36,922 bases of DNA from Chloroflexota bacterium (GTDB taxonomy: Bacteria > Chloroflexota > Anaerolineae > Anaerolineales > Anaerolineaceae): contig JAAYKH010000003.1 in the NCBI GenBank assembly GCA_012522475.1, positions 1 to 36,922 on the forward strand, in the 5' to 3' direction. The notes below the pieces were generated by a model. The model did not search any database and had not been told where the DNA came from. It was given only the letters and a program-made list of their open reading frames with translations. Each line of letters opens with the position of its first letter. Within the stretch, counting starts at the first letter, position 1. Made by a program: the position numbers and the translations under genes. Below are positions 15,672 through 23,376 of the stretch, in pieces.

Positions 15672-16601
15672 TCAATCCAGCAGTTCAATTTCCACCACAG
15701 ATTCCGGTGCGCCATTAACCTCGTCAAAGATGCGCCAGATATACTGCCCGATAATACCCAACATGGTCAGAGTCAGCCCGGAAAGAAAAGCAGTCAGAGC
15801 GAATAAAGACGCGAAACCCGGTACCTCTCTGCCCTGAATGAGTACATGCAGCACCACGTACAGTCCATAAAGAAAGCTAACAACCGCCAGGAAAATCCCA
15901 ACCCAGGAGATGAAATGCAGCGGGATGACAGAAAAACCTAAAATTGAATCGATAAAATAGTTGAATTTCTTAGCGAAAGTCCAGCGCGATTTCCCATGCT
16001 TGCGTTTCTGGCGTTTGTAACTGATCTTCACGGGTTCAAATCCTAAGGAATAGGCAAACAGTGCGGTATTGATGTTCTTCCCACTGGCCAGCATATAGGG
16101 CAGCATTGTCTTATCCATCAAGGCTAAGTCGAAGCCCCCTTTGGGGTAATCTTTGATTACTAAACTTCGCACCAATTTATAAAACAAATTGGCAAAGAGG
16201 GTCGTCAAGGGCGGGTCTACGCGGGCTTCACGTGTGCAGATTACAAATTTATTGCCCGCCAACCAGTAATCGACCATCGTTTCGATTAATTCAGGGGGGT
16301 CTTGCAAATCAGCCGAGAGCGCGCAAAAACAATCACCCGTCACATACCGATAGCCGGTCTTCTCAGCGCGGATATTGCCAAAATTCCGAGACAATTTGAT
16401 CAGTTTGGTGGCCGGCCGAGCGTGTTTGATTTTCAAGAGTTCAACAAAAGAATCATCACCCGAACCGTCATCGACAAAGATCAGTTCCAGCGCCACCTCT
16501 CTTTTTAGCAAGTTACGTTCTAATGTTTGCAACGCTTCAAATAAAAAGGGCAGCGATCCCTCATTGTAATAAACTGGCACAATAATCGAAAGTGTTTTCA
16601 T
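15672..16601 (-). CDS. GT2 glycosyltransferase, polyprenyl-phosphate sugar transferase (GtrB/DPM1-like)
   Basis: The 309-residue protein starts MKTLSIIVPVYYNEGSL, the GT2 nucleotide-binding strand. It has VDDGSGDDS and the SADLQDPPEL variant of the DxD motif, and the KRKHGKSRW segment typical of polyprenyl-phosphate glucosyl- and mannosyltransferases. Two C-terminal membrane helices follow, as in GtrB. It should charge undecaprenyl phosphate with a sugar at the inner membrane face. ATG 16601 is preferred over the TTG at 16619. It is the first gene of the minus-strand sugar operon, and pairing with GtrA at its end supports the function. Confidence 0.9.
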   Translation of the reverse strand: MKTLSIIVPVYYNEGSLPFLFEALQTLERNLLKREVALELIFVDDGSGDDSFVELLKIKHARPATKLIKLSRNFGNIRAEKTGYRYVTGDCFCALSADLQDPPELIETMVDYWLAGNKFVICTREARVDPPLTTLFANLFYKLVRSLVIKDYPKGGFDLALMDKTMLPYMLASGKNINTALFAYSLGFEPVKISYKRQKRKHGKSRWTFAKKFNYFIDSILGFSVIPLHFISWVGIFLAVVSFLYGLYVVLHVLIQGREVPGFASLFALTAFLSGLTLTMLGIIGQYIWRIFDEVNGAPESVVEIELLD

Positions 16602-16756
16602 GATTTCAATAACCTGCAAATTCTAGATCCGTCAGCAAAACTAAATCTACAACTATGCTTTACTTTACTATGCTTAATTTTATCACGAGCTTAAAAGCCT
16701 GCACACTCAAAATTCCGTAGGTTCATTATTGATCGTTTCCTGCTAGTACAGCCACC

Positions 16757-16786
16757 TTGACAGGGTTCACGCCTGAAAGGTATGCT
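16757..16786 (+). promoter_or_regulatory. Probable promoter of the methyltransferase gene
   Basis: A perfect TTGACA at 16757-16762 is followed by an 18-bp spacer and TATGCT at 16781-16786, about 54 bases before the ATG at 16840. Confidence 0.5.
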
Positions 16787-16839
16787 TATCTCCACCAGAT
16801 CACACCCCTGTCAACAGCAGAACGAATAGGAACAGCCAG

Positions 16840-17622
16840 ATGCCCAAACCAGCTCAAAAACCTAACTATACCGGAAAATTTTCTGAGATTTATGACCTGT
16901 TTTATGCCCATAAAACCTATACCCAGGAAGCAGATTTTGTGCAGGCTCAACTTTTGAACTTTAGCAAAAAAACCGCCCACAAGATCCTCGAGCTGGGATG
17001 CGGCACCGGAACACACAGCTTTCACCTGGAAAAAAAGGGGCACCAGATCGTCGCCATCGATCTTTCACCGGACATGATCAATAAAGCCAAAATCAAGGCG
17101 GCATCCATCGGTTCAAGGGTTAGCTTTTTCGCCCAGGACATGCTCTTGCTAGATCAACCAGCGCGTCCATTCGACGCGGTCATCTGCCTGTTTGATTCAA
17201 TTTGCTACATAACTGAAAATGCCGATTTTGAATCCCTCCTGGCCCGTATCCACGCCCACCTTACACCCAGTGGATTGTTCATTTTCGAGTTCTGGAACGC
17301 ACCTGCTATGATTAAACACCTCGACCCGATTCGGCTCTCCCGCTTACAAAATGGTGCAGAGACATACCTGAAATTATCCGAGGCAGAACTGGATTACCAA
17401 CGCCAGCTGTATAAGGTGAATTACACGCTGTATGAAGTCAGGGCAAATGGCACCTGCCAAACTTATACCGAGCAGCACATCAACCGCTATTATCAAATTC
17501 AGGAGATAGCGTATTTTCTATCCAAAACGGGTTTCACACCCCTCAAATGGTTTGCAGGTTACTCTGAAGACGAAATCATCACCGGCGACACCTGGAACAT
17601 TCTCTGTGTGGCACATTCCTGA
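16840..17622 (+). CDS. Class I SAM-dependent methyltransferase
   Basis: The 260-residue Rossmann-fold methyltransferase has motif I ILELGCGTGTHSFHL (about residues 50-64), an acidic loop VAIDLSPDMINKA (70-82), and FDAVICLFDSICYI (about 110-123), resembling the motif IV region. The closest pattern is the Methyltransf_11/25 type, which acts on small molecules or sugars. No further substrate clue is present. It is divergent from the surface-sugar operon and may act on the same product, but no shared transcript supports that. There is only a weak ribosome-binding site. Confidence 0.88.
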   Translation: MPKPAQKPNYTGKFSEIYDLFYAHKTYTQEADFVQAQLLNFSKKTAHKILELGCGTGTHSFHLEKKGHQIVAIDLSPDMINKAKIKAASIGSRVSFFAQDMLLLDQPARPFDAVICLFDSICYITENADFESLLARIHAHLTPSGLFIFEFWNAPAMIKHLDPIRLSRLQNGAETYLKLSEAELDYQRQLYKVNYTLYEVRANGTCQTYTEQHINRYYQIQEIAYFLSKTGFTPLKWFAGYSEDEIITGDTWNILCVAHS

Positions 17623-17756
17623 CACATGCAATAACCTCCAATGCTCACGAGAATGCTGCATCACCACGCGTAACATAATTATCACCCAGTTCAAATCTTT
17701 TCACACGAAAAGCATGACCTCTGCCGACTTTCGGCCTTCAAACAATCAATTTTATA

Positions 17757-17790
17757 AGAAAAAAGACACCCCCGCTTTCCGGGGGTGTCT
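17757..17790 (-). terminator. Intrinsic terminator of the catalase gene
   Basis: AGACACCCCCG and CGGGGGTGTCT form a perfect 11-bp GC-rich stem around CTTTC. On the minus strand a T run follows. It lies 29 bases after the catalase stop. Confidence 0.92.
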
Positions 17791-17818
17791 CAATCTCCTT
17801 AAACGCTGTGTAAATGCC

Positions 17819-19279
17819 CTATTTCACTTTGTCCATAGTTATTCCCAGGGCAGCAGCAACGCCCTCGGCGTAGGCCGGGTCGGCTTTCAGGCAGTTCTGA
17901 ATATGCCTGATCTTGATAAATTCAGGCGCATCACCCATGTTGCGGGCAGTGTTCTCAAATAGCACCTGTTGCTGTTCTTTGCTCATCAGGTGGAACAGTT
18001 TACCGGGCTGTGTATAATAATCCGAGTCGTCTTCGCGGAAATCCCAATTATAGGCTGCGCCAGAAAGTGCTAAAGGCGGTTCCCTGAATTCAGGTTGTGC
18101 TTCCCATTCACCATAACTGTTGGGCGTATAGCCCAGGGTGGCACCAGCATTGCCGTCTACGCGCAGCTGTCCATCGCGATGTGAGGGGTGCGCATCGGCA
18201 CGTTTGGGGCTGTTGACCGGGATTTGGTGATGATTGACGCCCAGGCGATAGCGTTGAGCATCCCCGTAGGAAAACAGGCGTCCTTGCAGCATCTTGTCAG
18301 GCGAGAAGCCAATACCGCGTACGATCGCAGCCGGGTTAAAGGCGGCTTGCTCAACATCCTGGAAGTAATTCTCAGGATTACGGTTTAATTCCAGCACACC
18401 TACCTCGATCAACGGAAATTCATCCTTGTACCAGACCTTGGTCAGATCAAAGGGGTTGTAGGGCATCTGCCGGGCCTGCTCCTCAGTCATCACCTGGATT
18501 TGCATCGTCCAACGAGGGTAGTCGCCCCTGGCGATGCTGTCAAACAGGTCGCGCTGATGGCTCTCACGGTCGCTGGCGATAAGGGTTTCAGCTTCTGCAT
18601 CGGTCATGTTTTTGATGCCCTGCTGAGTTTTCAGGTGAAACTTCACCCACACGCGCTCATTTTCGGCATTGATCATGCTGTAGGTATGACTGCCATAACC
18701 GTTCATGTGGCGGTAAGAGTAGGGGATGCCGCGATCGCTCATGGTGATCGTCACCTGGTGCAGCGCTTCTGGCAGGCTGGTCCAAAAATCCCAGTTATTT
18801 TTCGCTGAACGCAAATTGGTCTGTGGGTCGCGCTTGACAGCTCGATTGAGGTCCGGAAATTTGTGCGGGTCGCGCAGGAAGAAGACCGGTGTGTTGTTGC
18901 CTACCAGGTCCCAATTACCCTCTTCAGTATAAAATTTCGTGGCAAAACCACGGATATCACGCTCAGCATCAGCCGCGCCGCGCTCGCCAGCAACGGTAGA
19001 AAAGCGCACAAACACCTCGGTTTGCTTGCCAATTTCAGAAAAAAGCTTCGCCTGGGTATATTTGGTGATGTCATGAGTGACCGTAAATGTGCCAAAGGCA
19101 CCAGAACCTTTAGCATGCATCCGCCGTTCCGGAATCACCTCTCGGTCAAAGTGGGCCAGCTTTTCCAGGTACCATACATCCTGTAACAACATGGGCCCAC
19201 GCGGGCCAGCTGTCATGGCATTGTCGTTTTCAGGGACCGGGGCCCCTGCAGCGGTGGTTAATTTCTTTTTGTCGCTCAT
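17819..19279 (-). CDS. katA: Heme catalase (small-subunit, clade 3 type)
   Basis: The 486-residue monofunctional catalase destroys hydrogen peroxide. The distal histidine is H55 ([11 protein letters not shown]), the distal asparagine N128 ([14 protein letters not shown]), and the proximal heme ligand Y338 ([14 protein letters not shown]). The length fits small-subunit KatA enzymes. AAGGAG stands five bases before ATG 19279, which favours this start over the ORF's earlier upstream starts. It is 21 bases downstream of the PerR-type regulator gene on the same strand, so both are likely one peroxide-stress transcript. A strong hairpin terminator follows. Confidence 0.97.
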   Translation of the reverse strand: MSDKKKLTTAAGAPVPENDNAMTAGPRGPMLLQDVWYLEKLAHFDREVIPERRMHAKGSGAFGTFTVTHDITKYTQAKLFSEIGKQTEVFVRFSTVAGERGAADAERDIRGFATKFYTEEGNWDLVGNNTPVFFLRDPHKFPDLNRAVKRDPQTNLRSAKNNWDFWTSLPEALHQVTITMSDRGIPYSYRHMNGYGSHTYSMINAENERVWVKFHLKTQQGIKNMTDAEAETLIASDRESHQRDLFDSIARGDYPRWTMQIQVMTEEQARQMPYNPFDLTKVWYKDEFPLIEVGVLELNRNPENYFQDVEQAAFNPAAIVRGIGFSPDKMLQGRLFSYGDAQRYRLGVNHHQIPVNSPKRADAHPSHRDGQLRVDGNAGATLGYTPNSYGEWEAQPEFREPPLALSGAAYNWDFREDDSDYYTQPGKLFHLMSKEQQQVLFENTARNMGDAPEFIKIRHIQNCLKADPAYAEGVAAALGITMDKVK

Positions 19280-19300
19280 TACTACTCCTTTTCTCAACTT

Positions 19301-19723
19301 TTAATTGTTTTTTTGACACTCAGGGCACAACCCTGAGAAGTACACATCTTTTTTTTCAATCTGAAAGCCCTGCAAACCAGCAGTATTAATCTGACCCATA
19401 TCGATATCAAAATTGAAAATTTGTCCGCAGCGTTCACAGCGAAAATGTCCATGGTTTTCCAGGATTGGATCATAACGTTGCGCGTCGTGTTCAATGTTCA
19501 AAACTCGCACCAAACCGGCCTCAATCAATGTATGCAGGGTGTTGTAAACGGTCGCTTTTGAAAGAGAGGGGATTTCAAGCGAGAGGGCGGCAAAGATATC
19601 CTCCACCGTGGGGTGCCTTTCAGACTGGTTGAGGTAAGCCATAATTCTAATGCGTTGGTAGGAAGGGCGAATCCCTTTCCGGGTCAGCAAATTGGCAGTG
19701 GTGGATAATTCTTTTGAAAGCAT
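19301..19723 (-). CDS. perR: Fur-family peroxide regulator, PerR-like
   Basis: The 140-residue protein has the Fur-family winged helix (about residues 10-78, SKATVYNTLHTLIEAG) and a C-terminal metal domain. Structural zinc cysteines are C96, C99, C133 and C136. Regulatory-site residues matching B. subtilis PerR are H37, D85, H91 and H93. The fifth ligand position (Asp104 in B. subtilis) is Asn104 here, with Asp106 nearby. PerR represses peroxide defence until its metal-bound histidines are oxidised. Cotranscription with catalase and three PerR-like boxes directly upstream support this role, including autoregulation. No Shine-Dalgarno is visible before ATG 19723. Confidence 0.9.
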   Translation of the reverse strand: MLSKELSTTANLLTRKGIRPSYQRIRIMAYLNQSERHPTVEDIFAALSLEIPSLSKATVYNTLHTLIEAGLVRVLNIEHDAQRYDPILENHGHFRCERCGQIFNFDIDMGQINTAGLQGFQIEKKDVYFSGLCPECQKNN

Positions 19724-19726
19724 TTT

Positions 19727-19775
19727 TTAGAATCATTCTTATTTTAGAATCGTTATTATTTTAGAATCATTATTA
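19727..19775. promoter_or_regulatory. Three tandem PerR-like boxes with exact 17-bp spacing
   Basis: TTAGAATCATTCTTA (19727-19741), TTAGAATCGTTATTA (19744-19758) and TTAGAATCATTATTA (19761-19775) each resemble the PerR/Fur 7-1-7 box TTATAATNATTATAA. Starts are exactly 17 bases apart. The first box begins four bases upstream of the perR start codon, and the promoter of perR-katA must overlap or adjoin them. Confidence 0.85.
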
Positions 19776-19785
19776 TTTTACTCAT

Positions 19786-20318
19786 TGTGGCTAACTTGTC
19801 AAGTGAAATAAAAATTCTGGTTGTTTAACTTTCAGCCAGGTTCCGGTGATTGGCGCCCGATGACATTTTTACTCAATCGGCTCAACCACATCTTCCCACC
19901 AGGCGGGCTTAGTACAAGTTTTCAAGTAAAAGTATGCCTCTCATTGACAATGAGAATCGGGGCTTCATTGTTTTTTTAACCATCAAATCCAAATTTTAGT
20001 GGGGGAGTTACTTCGATAAGTTAATCCTTTAGAAACGATGGTGGAGGTAAATCAAACCTGAAAATGAAATAGTTTTTCCTGGCACACACTGTGTACACAG
20101 AAGTTTGGTAAACTTTTAAATAGCCATATCTGGTTAACAATGTCGTATGATGCGCCCTGACGTCAATGGCTCAGGAGCTGATGCGTTTTGCTATCGATGA
20201 TCACACACAGTTTTTTAAAAACAGGATAAATTGAAGTTTGAAGTTTGTTATCCGCCATTTGAATTGTCACAATAAACACGATTGATCATAACTATTTGCC
20301 AAATCAAGGAGTCCGAAA
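19786..20318. other. Long intergenic region between perR and addB
   Basis: No gene is visible in these 533 bases. There is a perfect 8-1-8 inverted repeat TCTCATTGACAATGAGA at 19939-19955. It overlaps a terminator-like hairpin in which CAATGA (19948-19953) pairs with TCATTG (19965-19970), followed by seven T. A 12-base palindrome CTGTGTACACAG lies at 20089-20100. The far end carries the AAGGAG ribosome site of addB. Promoters could not be placed with confidence. Confidence 0.6.
19939..19977 (+). promoter_or_regulatory. Overlapping palindrome and terminator-like hairpin
   Basis: The hexamer CAATGA can pair with an identical TCATTG on either side of it: upstream (19941-19946) or downstream (19965-19970). 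Only the downstream pairing is followed by seven T residues. The layout is that of an attenuator, or of a small-RNA terminator overlapping a protein-binding palindrome. No transcript is known. Confidence 0.35.
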
Positions 20319-23300
20319 TTGTCCATTAAATTGATCCTGGCACCTGCCGCAGCCGGCAAAACCCAGGCCTGCCTGCAGCGCATTCAATCTCTCCATGAAA
20401 CCGAACCCCTGGCGCCTGTTTGGGTACTCGTACCGGACGCGCAAAACGCGGCCTATTTTCGTCAGCGTTTAAGCCGCATCGGCGGTGGGGTGAGCGTTAA
20501 CGTGGGCACCTTCCGGGCGCTATACGTTGACCTGTTGGAACGGCAGGGCTTGTTCACCCCAGTGATCACTGCCGCCTTGGAGCACCGCCTGGTCAATCAG
20601 ATCGTGGAGGGCGCCTACGCCGCTGATGAATTAGATCATTACACTGCCATCAGAAATAAGCCAGGTTTCATTGGTGCCTTGCAAGATGTTTTCTCCGAGT
20701 TGCGCAGCGCTTACATCTCCCCGGAGCGATTCCTTGCTTACACCCATATTTCACCGCCTGCCAAGCAGGAACTCGCCCGCTTGTATGCGCGTTTCATTGC
20801 CCAGCTGGAGGCCATCGGCTGGATCGATCGTGACGGGCAAATTTGGGAAACCATCGCTGCCCTGGAAGGCGATCCACAAGGAGCAAGCCATATCCGTTTG
20901 CTGATCGTGGATGGGTTCACCGCCTTTGCTGGCGCTCGGCTGGCGTTTCTCAAACAGCTCGCATCCCAGGTGGGCGAGGTGCTGATCACACTACCTGGCG
21001 TGCAGGGCTCATCTCGCGCAGTCGACCGCCGAACCCGGGCGGTAATCCAAACCCTGCTCAACGAACTCTCACCCATGGTGAGTGAGCTGTCCGCCACACC
21101 CCACCTTCCGCCTGAAAGCAAACATCTTGAACAGCACATCTTGGAACCCGGTGAATACCCCAAAATACAGGCCTCCAGCCCATTCTTTCTGGAAACTCAA
21201 AACCAGGGCGAGGAAGCTCGTGAAGCGCTGCGCTGGGTCAAGCGCCTGCACAAGCGCCATGGGGTTCCGCTCTCAGACTGTGCCCTGTTCGTCAGCCACC
21301 TGGAAACCTACCGACCCCACCTGCGAGCCGCCGCTGATGAGTTCGGGGTCAAAATATACTTCTCTCACCCGGACAGCCTTATGAAATCACCAGCGGTGCA
21401 ATCGTTGCTTAATTTGCTGGAAATGCCCCCTGAGGACTTCACGACCCGGGCTGTGATCAACACCCTGCGCTCGCCCTATTTTGATTTTGGACTGGACGAG
21501 AAGGATATTGACCATTTGGAATTAGTCAGCCAGATGGCGCGCATCGTTGCCGGGCAGGGGCAATGGACGGAGGCCTGGGAGATGCTTTCAGCAACTCGCC
21601 GTGATGCCGGGGAACCCCTGGATGATGAACGCCAGGTAAGCAACCCGCTGCGCGACGTCGATCTTACGGCTTTGCGCCAGCAGTTTGTTCGCTTTTGGCA
21701 GGTTTTTGATGAAATCGAAACGCCCCGCACCCAAACTGAATGGGTCGCCTGGCTGGAATCCACCCTGGCGCACCTACAATTTTACAATCTACTCTCTGGT
21801 GAGCGTGACCTGGAAGCCTGGCAAACCCTGGGCGAAACCATGAGATCCCTCATCCTGAGTGAACAGGTGCTCGGTGGGTACCCGGTTAATTACGAATACT
21901 TTTTATCCGTCCTGGTGGGCGCAGTTCAGGGAGCACGCCTGGATGAACCCCGCGAAGCGCGTCGAAATGCCGTATTTATCAGCGGAATCCAACATGCCGC
22001 AGCCTCTCGCTTTAAGGCGGTAGCGCTGCTGGGCTTCTCCGAAGGGTTGTTCCCAGTCGTAGAGCACCCCGATCCCTTCCTGGATGAGCACACCCGGGTT
22101 GATCTGGGTTTGGACCCGCAGTTGGGGCGCGAGCAGGTCAATATTTTCTACCAGGCTTTTGCCCGCGCCGACCGTTACTTATTGTTCACCCGTCCGTACC
22201 TAACTGAACATGGTGAGCGTTGGGAAGCCTCTCCTTACTGGCTCTCTGCAGTCAGTTTATTCGAAAAAGAGGCCGTGCAGAAGATCAGTCCGAACAGGGT
22301 CCGCCCTCAAGCAGAAGCTGCCTCGCCCCAGGAGCTGCTGTTTTGGGCGGTACAGCAACAGAACCTGCATTACAAGGACGATGACGAGCTGGTTTCCAGT
22401 TGGAAGGAACTCGCCCTTGCCAGAACAATCCTCAATGCCCGACGGATGAAAGTACCACAAAGTCAATACGAAGGTGATCTCAGCGCTCTGGCAACAACCT
22501 TTAAAGCAACCTATTCACCTGATCACACCTGGAGCGCCTCGCGTTTTGAGACCTACGCCACCTGTCCGCATCAATTTTTTATTCAAAATCTGCTGAAGCT
22601 TGAACCGAAAGAACCGCCCGAGTTGGGTTTGGACGCGGCCCAGGTCGGCAGTATCCTGCACGAGGTTTTAGAAAAGGTGTATCGGGCAGCAGAAGACATC
22701 ACCGACCTTGACGCCCTGTTGGCCATCCTGGAGGACCATGCCGCCAGCGTCTTTGCACAAGCCCCGCATAAAGAAGGCTTTCGCCCGTCGCCGCTGTGGG
22801 AGGTTGAAAAAGACCAGTTTATCGGCATGCTGCGCAAGACAATTGAAGCTCTCTATACAGAAAGCCTGGGCTGGACACCGATCCGCTTTGAAGAGAAGTT
22901 TGGTATCAGCAATACTCCCGACCTGGTCCTCGACCTTGAAACCGAAGAAGTTCGTCTGCGCGGGTTGATCGACCGGGTGGACAGGAATGAGCTTGGGGGT
23001 CTCCGGATCATTGATTACAAAACAGGCGGATCAAACCTGTCCAACAAAGACCTGATCAGCGGGCAACGCCTGCAAATGCCGATCTATGCCCTGGCAGCCC
23101 AGCAAGCCCTGCGTTTGGGCACGGTTGAAGAAGGTTTTTACTGGCAAATCCGCGCTGCAAAGCCAAGTTACTTTAAGTTATCGAAATTTAAAAACGATGA
23201 GCTAAAAGGGCCACAAGGTGCCTACATGACCACCCTCAACCATATCAGGCGCATCCTGGAGGGTGTTCGTTCAGGACAATTCCCTCCCATCGCACCCAGG

Positions 23301-23363
23301 GATGGCTGCCCAAGCTATTGCCCGGCTGTCCAATGGTGCTGGCGTTACCAGCCTCGCTTTTAG
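20319..23363 (+). CDS. addB: AddB subunit of the AddAB helicase-nuclease
   Basis: The 1014-residue protein processes double-strand DNA ends for recombination together with AddA. The N-terminus has a P-loop, APAAAGKT (8-15). The C-terminus has a PD-(D/E)XK nuclease (GLIDRVDRNE then RIIDYKTG). An iron-sulfur cluster typical of AddB is indicated by a cysteine in YATCPHQFF before the nuclease and the C-x3-C-x5-C group at the very end (CPSYCPAVQWC). The start is TTG 20319 with AAGGAG seven bases upstream. It lies 13 bases before addA, the usual addBA order. Confidence 0.93.
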   Translation: MSIKLILAPAAAGKTQACLQRIQSLHETEPLAPVWVLVPDAQNAAYFRQRLSRIGGGVSVNVGTFRALYVDLLERQGLFTPVITAALEHRLVNQIVEGAYAADELDHYTAIRNKPGFIGALQDVFSELRSAYISPERFLAYTHISPPAKQELARLYARFIAQLEAIGWIDRDGQIWETIAALEGDPQGASHIRLLIVDGFTAFAGARLAFLKQLASQVGEVLITLPGVQGSSRAVDRRTRAVIQTLLNELSPMVSELSATPHLPPESKHLEQHILEPGEYPKIQASSPFFLETQNQGEEAREALRWVKRLHKRHGVPLSDCALFVSHLETYRPHLRAAADEFGVKIYFSHPDSLMKSPAVQSLLNLLEMPPEDFTTRAVINTLRSPYFDFGLDEKDIDHLELVSQMARIVAGQGQWTEAWEMLSATRRDAGEPLDDERQVSNPLRDVDLTALRQQFVRFWQVFDEIETPRTQTEWVAWLESTLAHLQFYNLLSGERDLEAWQTLGETMRSLILSEQVLGGYPVNYEYFLSVLVGAVQGARLDEPREARRNAVFISGIQHAAASRFKAVALLGFSEGLFPVVEHPDPFLDEHTRVDLGLDPQLGREQVNIFYQAFARADRYLLFTRPYLTEHGERWEASPYWLSAVSLFEKEAVQKISPNRVRPQAEAASPQELLFWAVQQQNLHYKDDDELVSSWKELALARTILNARRMKVPQSQYEGDLSALATTFKATYSPDHTWSASRFETYATCPHQFFIQNLLKLEPKEPPELGLDAAQVGSILHEVLEKVYRAAEDITDLDALLAILEDHAASVFAQAPHKEGFRPSPLWEVEKDQFIGMLRKTIEALYTESLGWTPIRFEEKFGISNTPDLVLDLETEEVRLRGLIDRVDRNELGGLRIIDYKTGGSNLSNKDLISGQRLQMPIYALAAQQALRLGTVEEGFYWQIRAAKPSYFKLSKFKNDELKGPQGAYMTTLNHIRRILEGVRSGQFPPIAPRDGCPSYCPAVQWCWRYQPRF

Positions 23364-23376
23364 AGAAAGAGGTATG

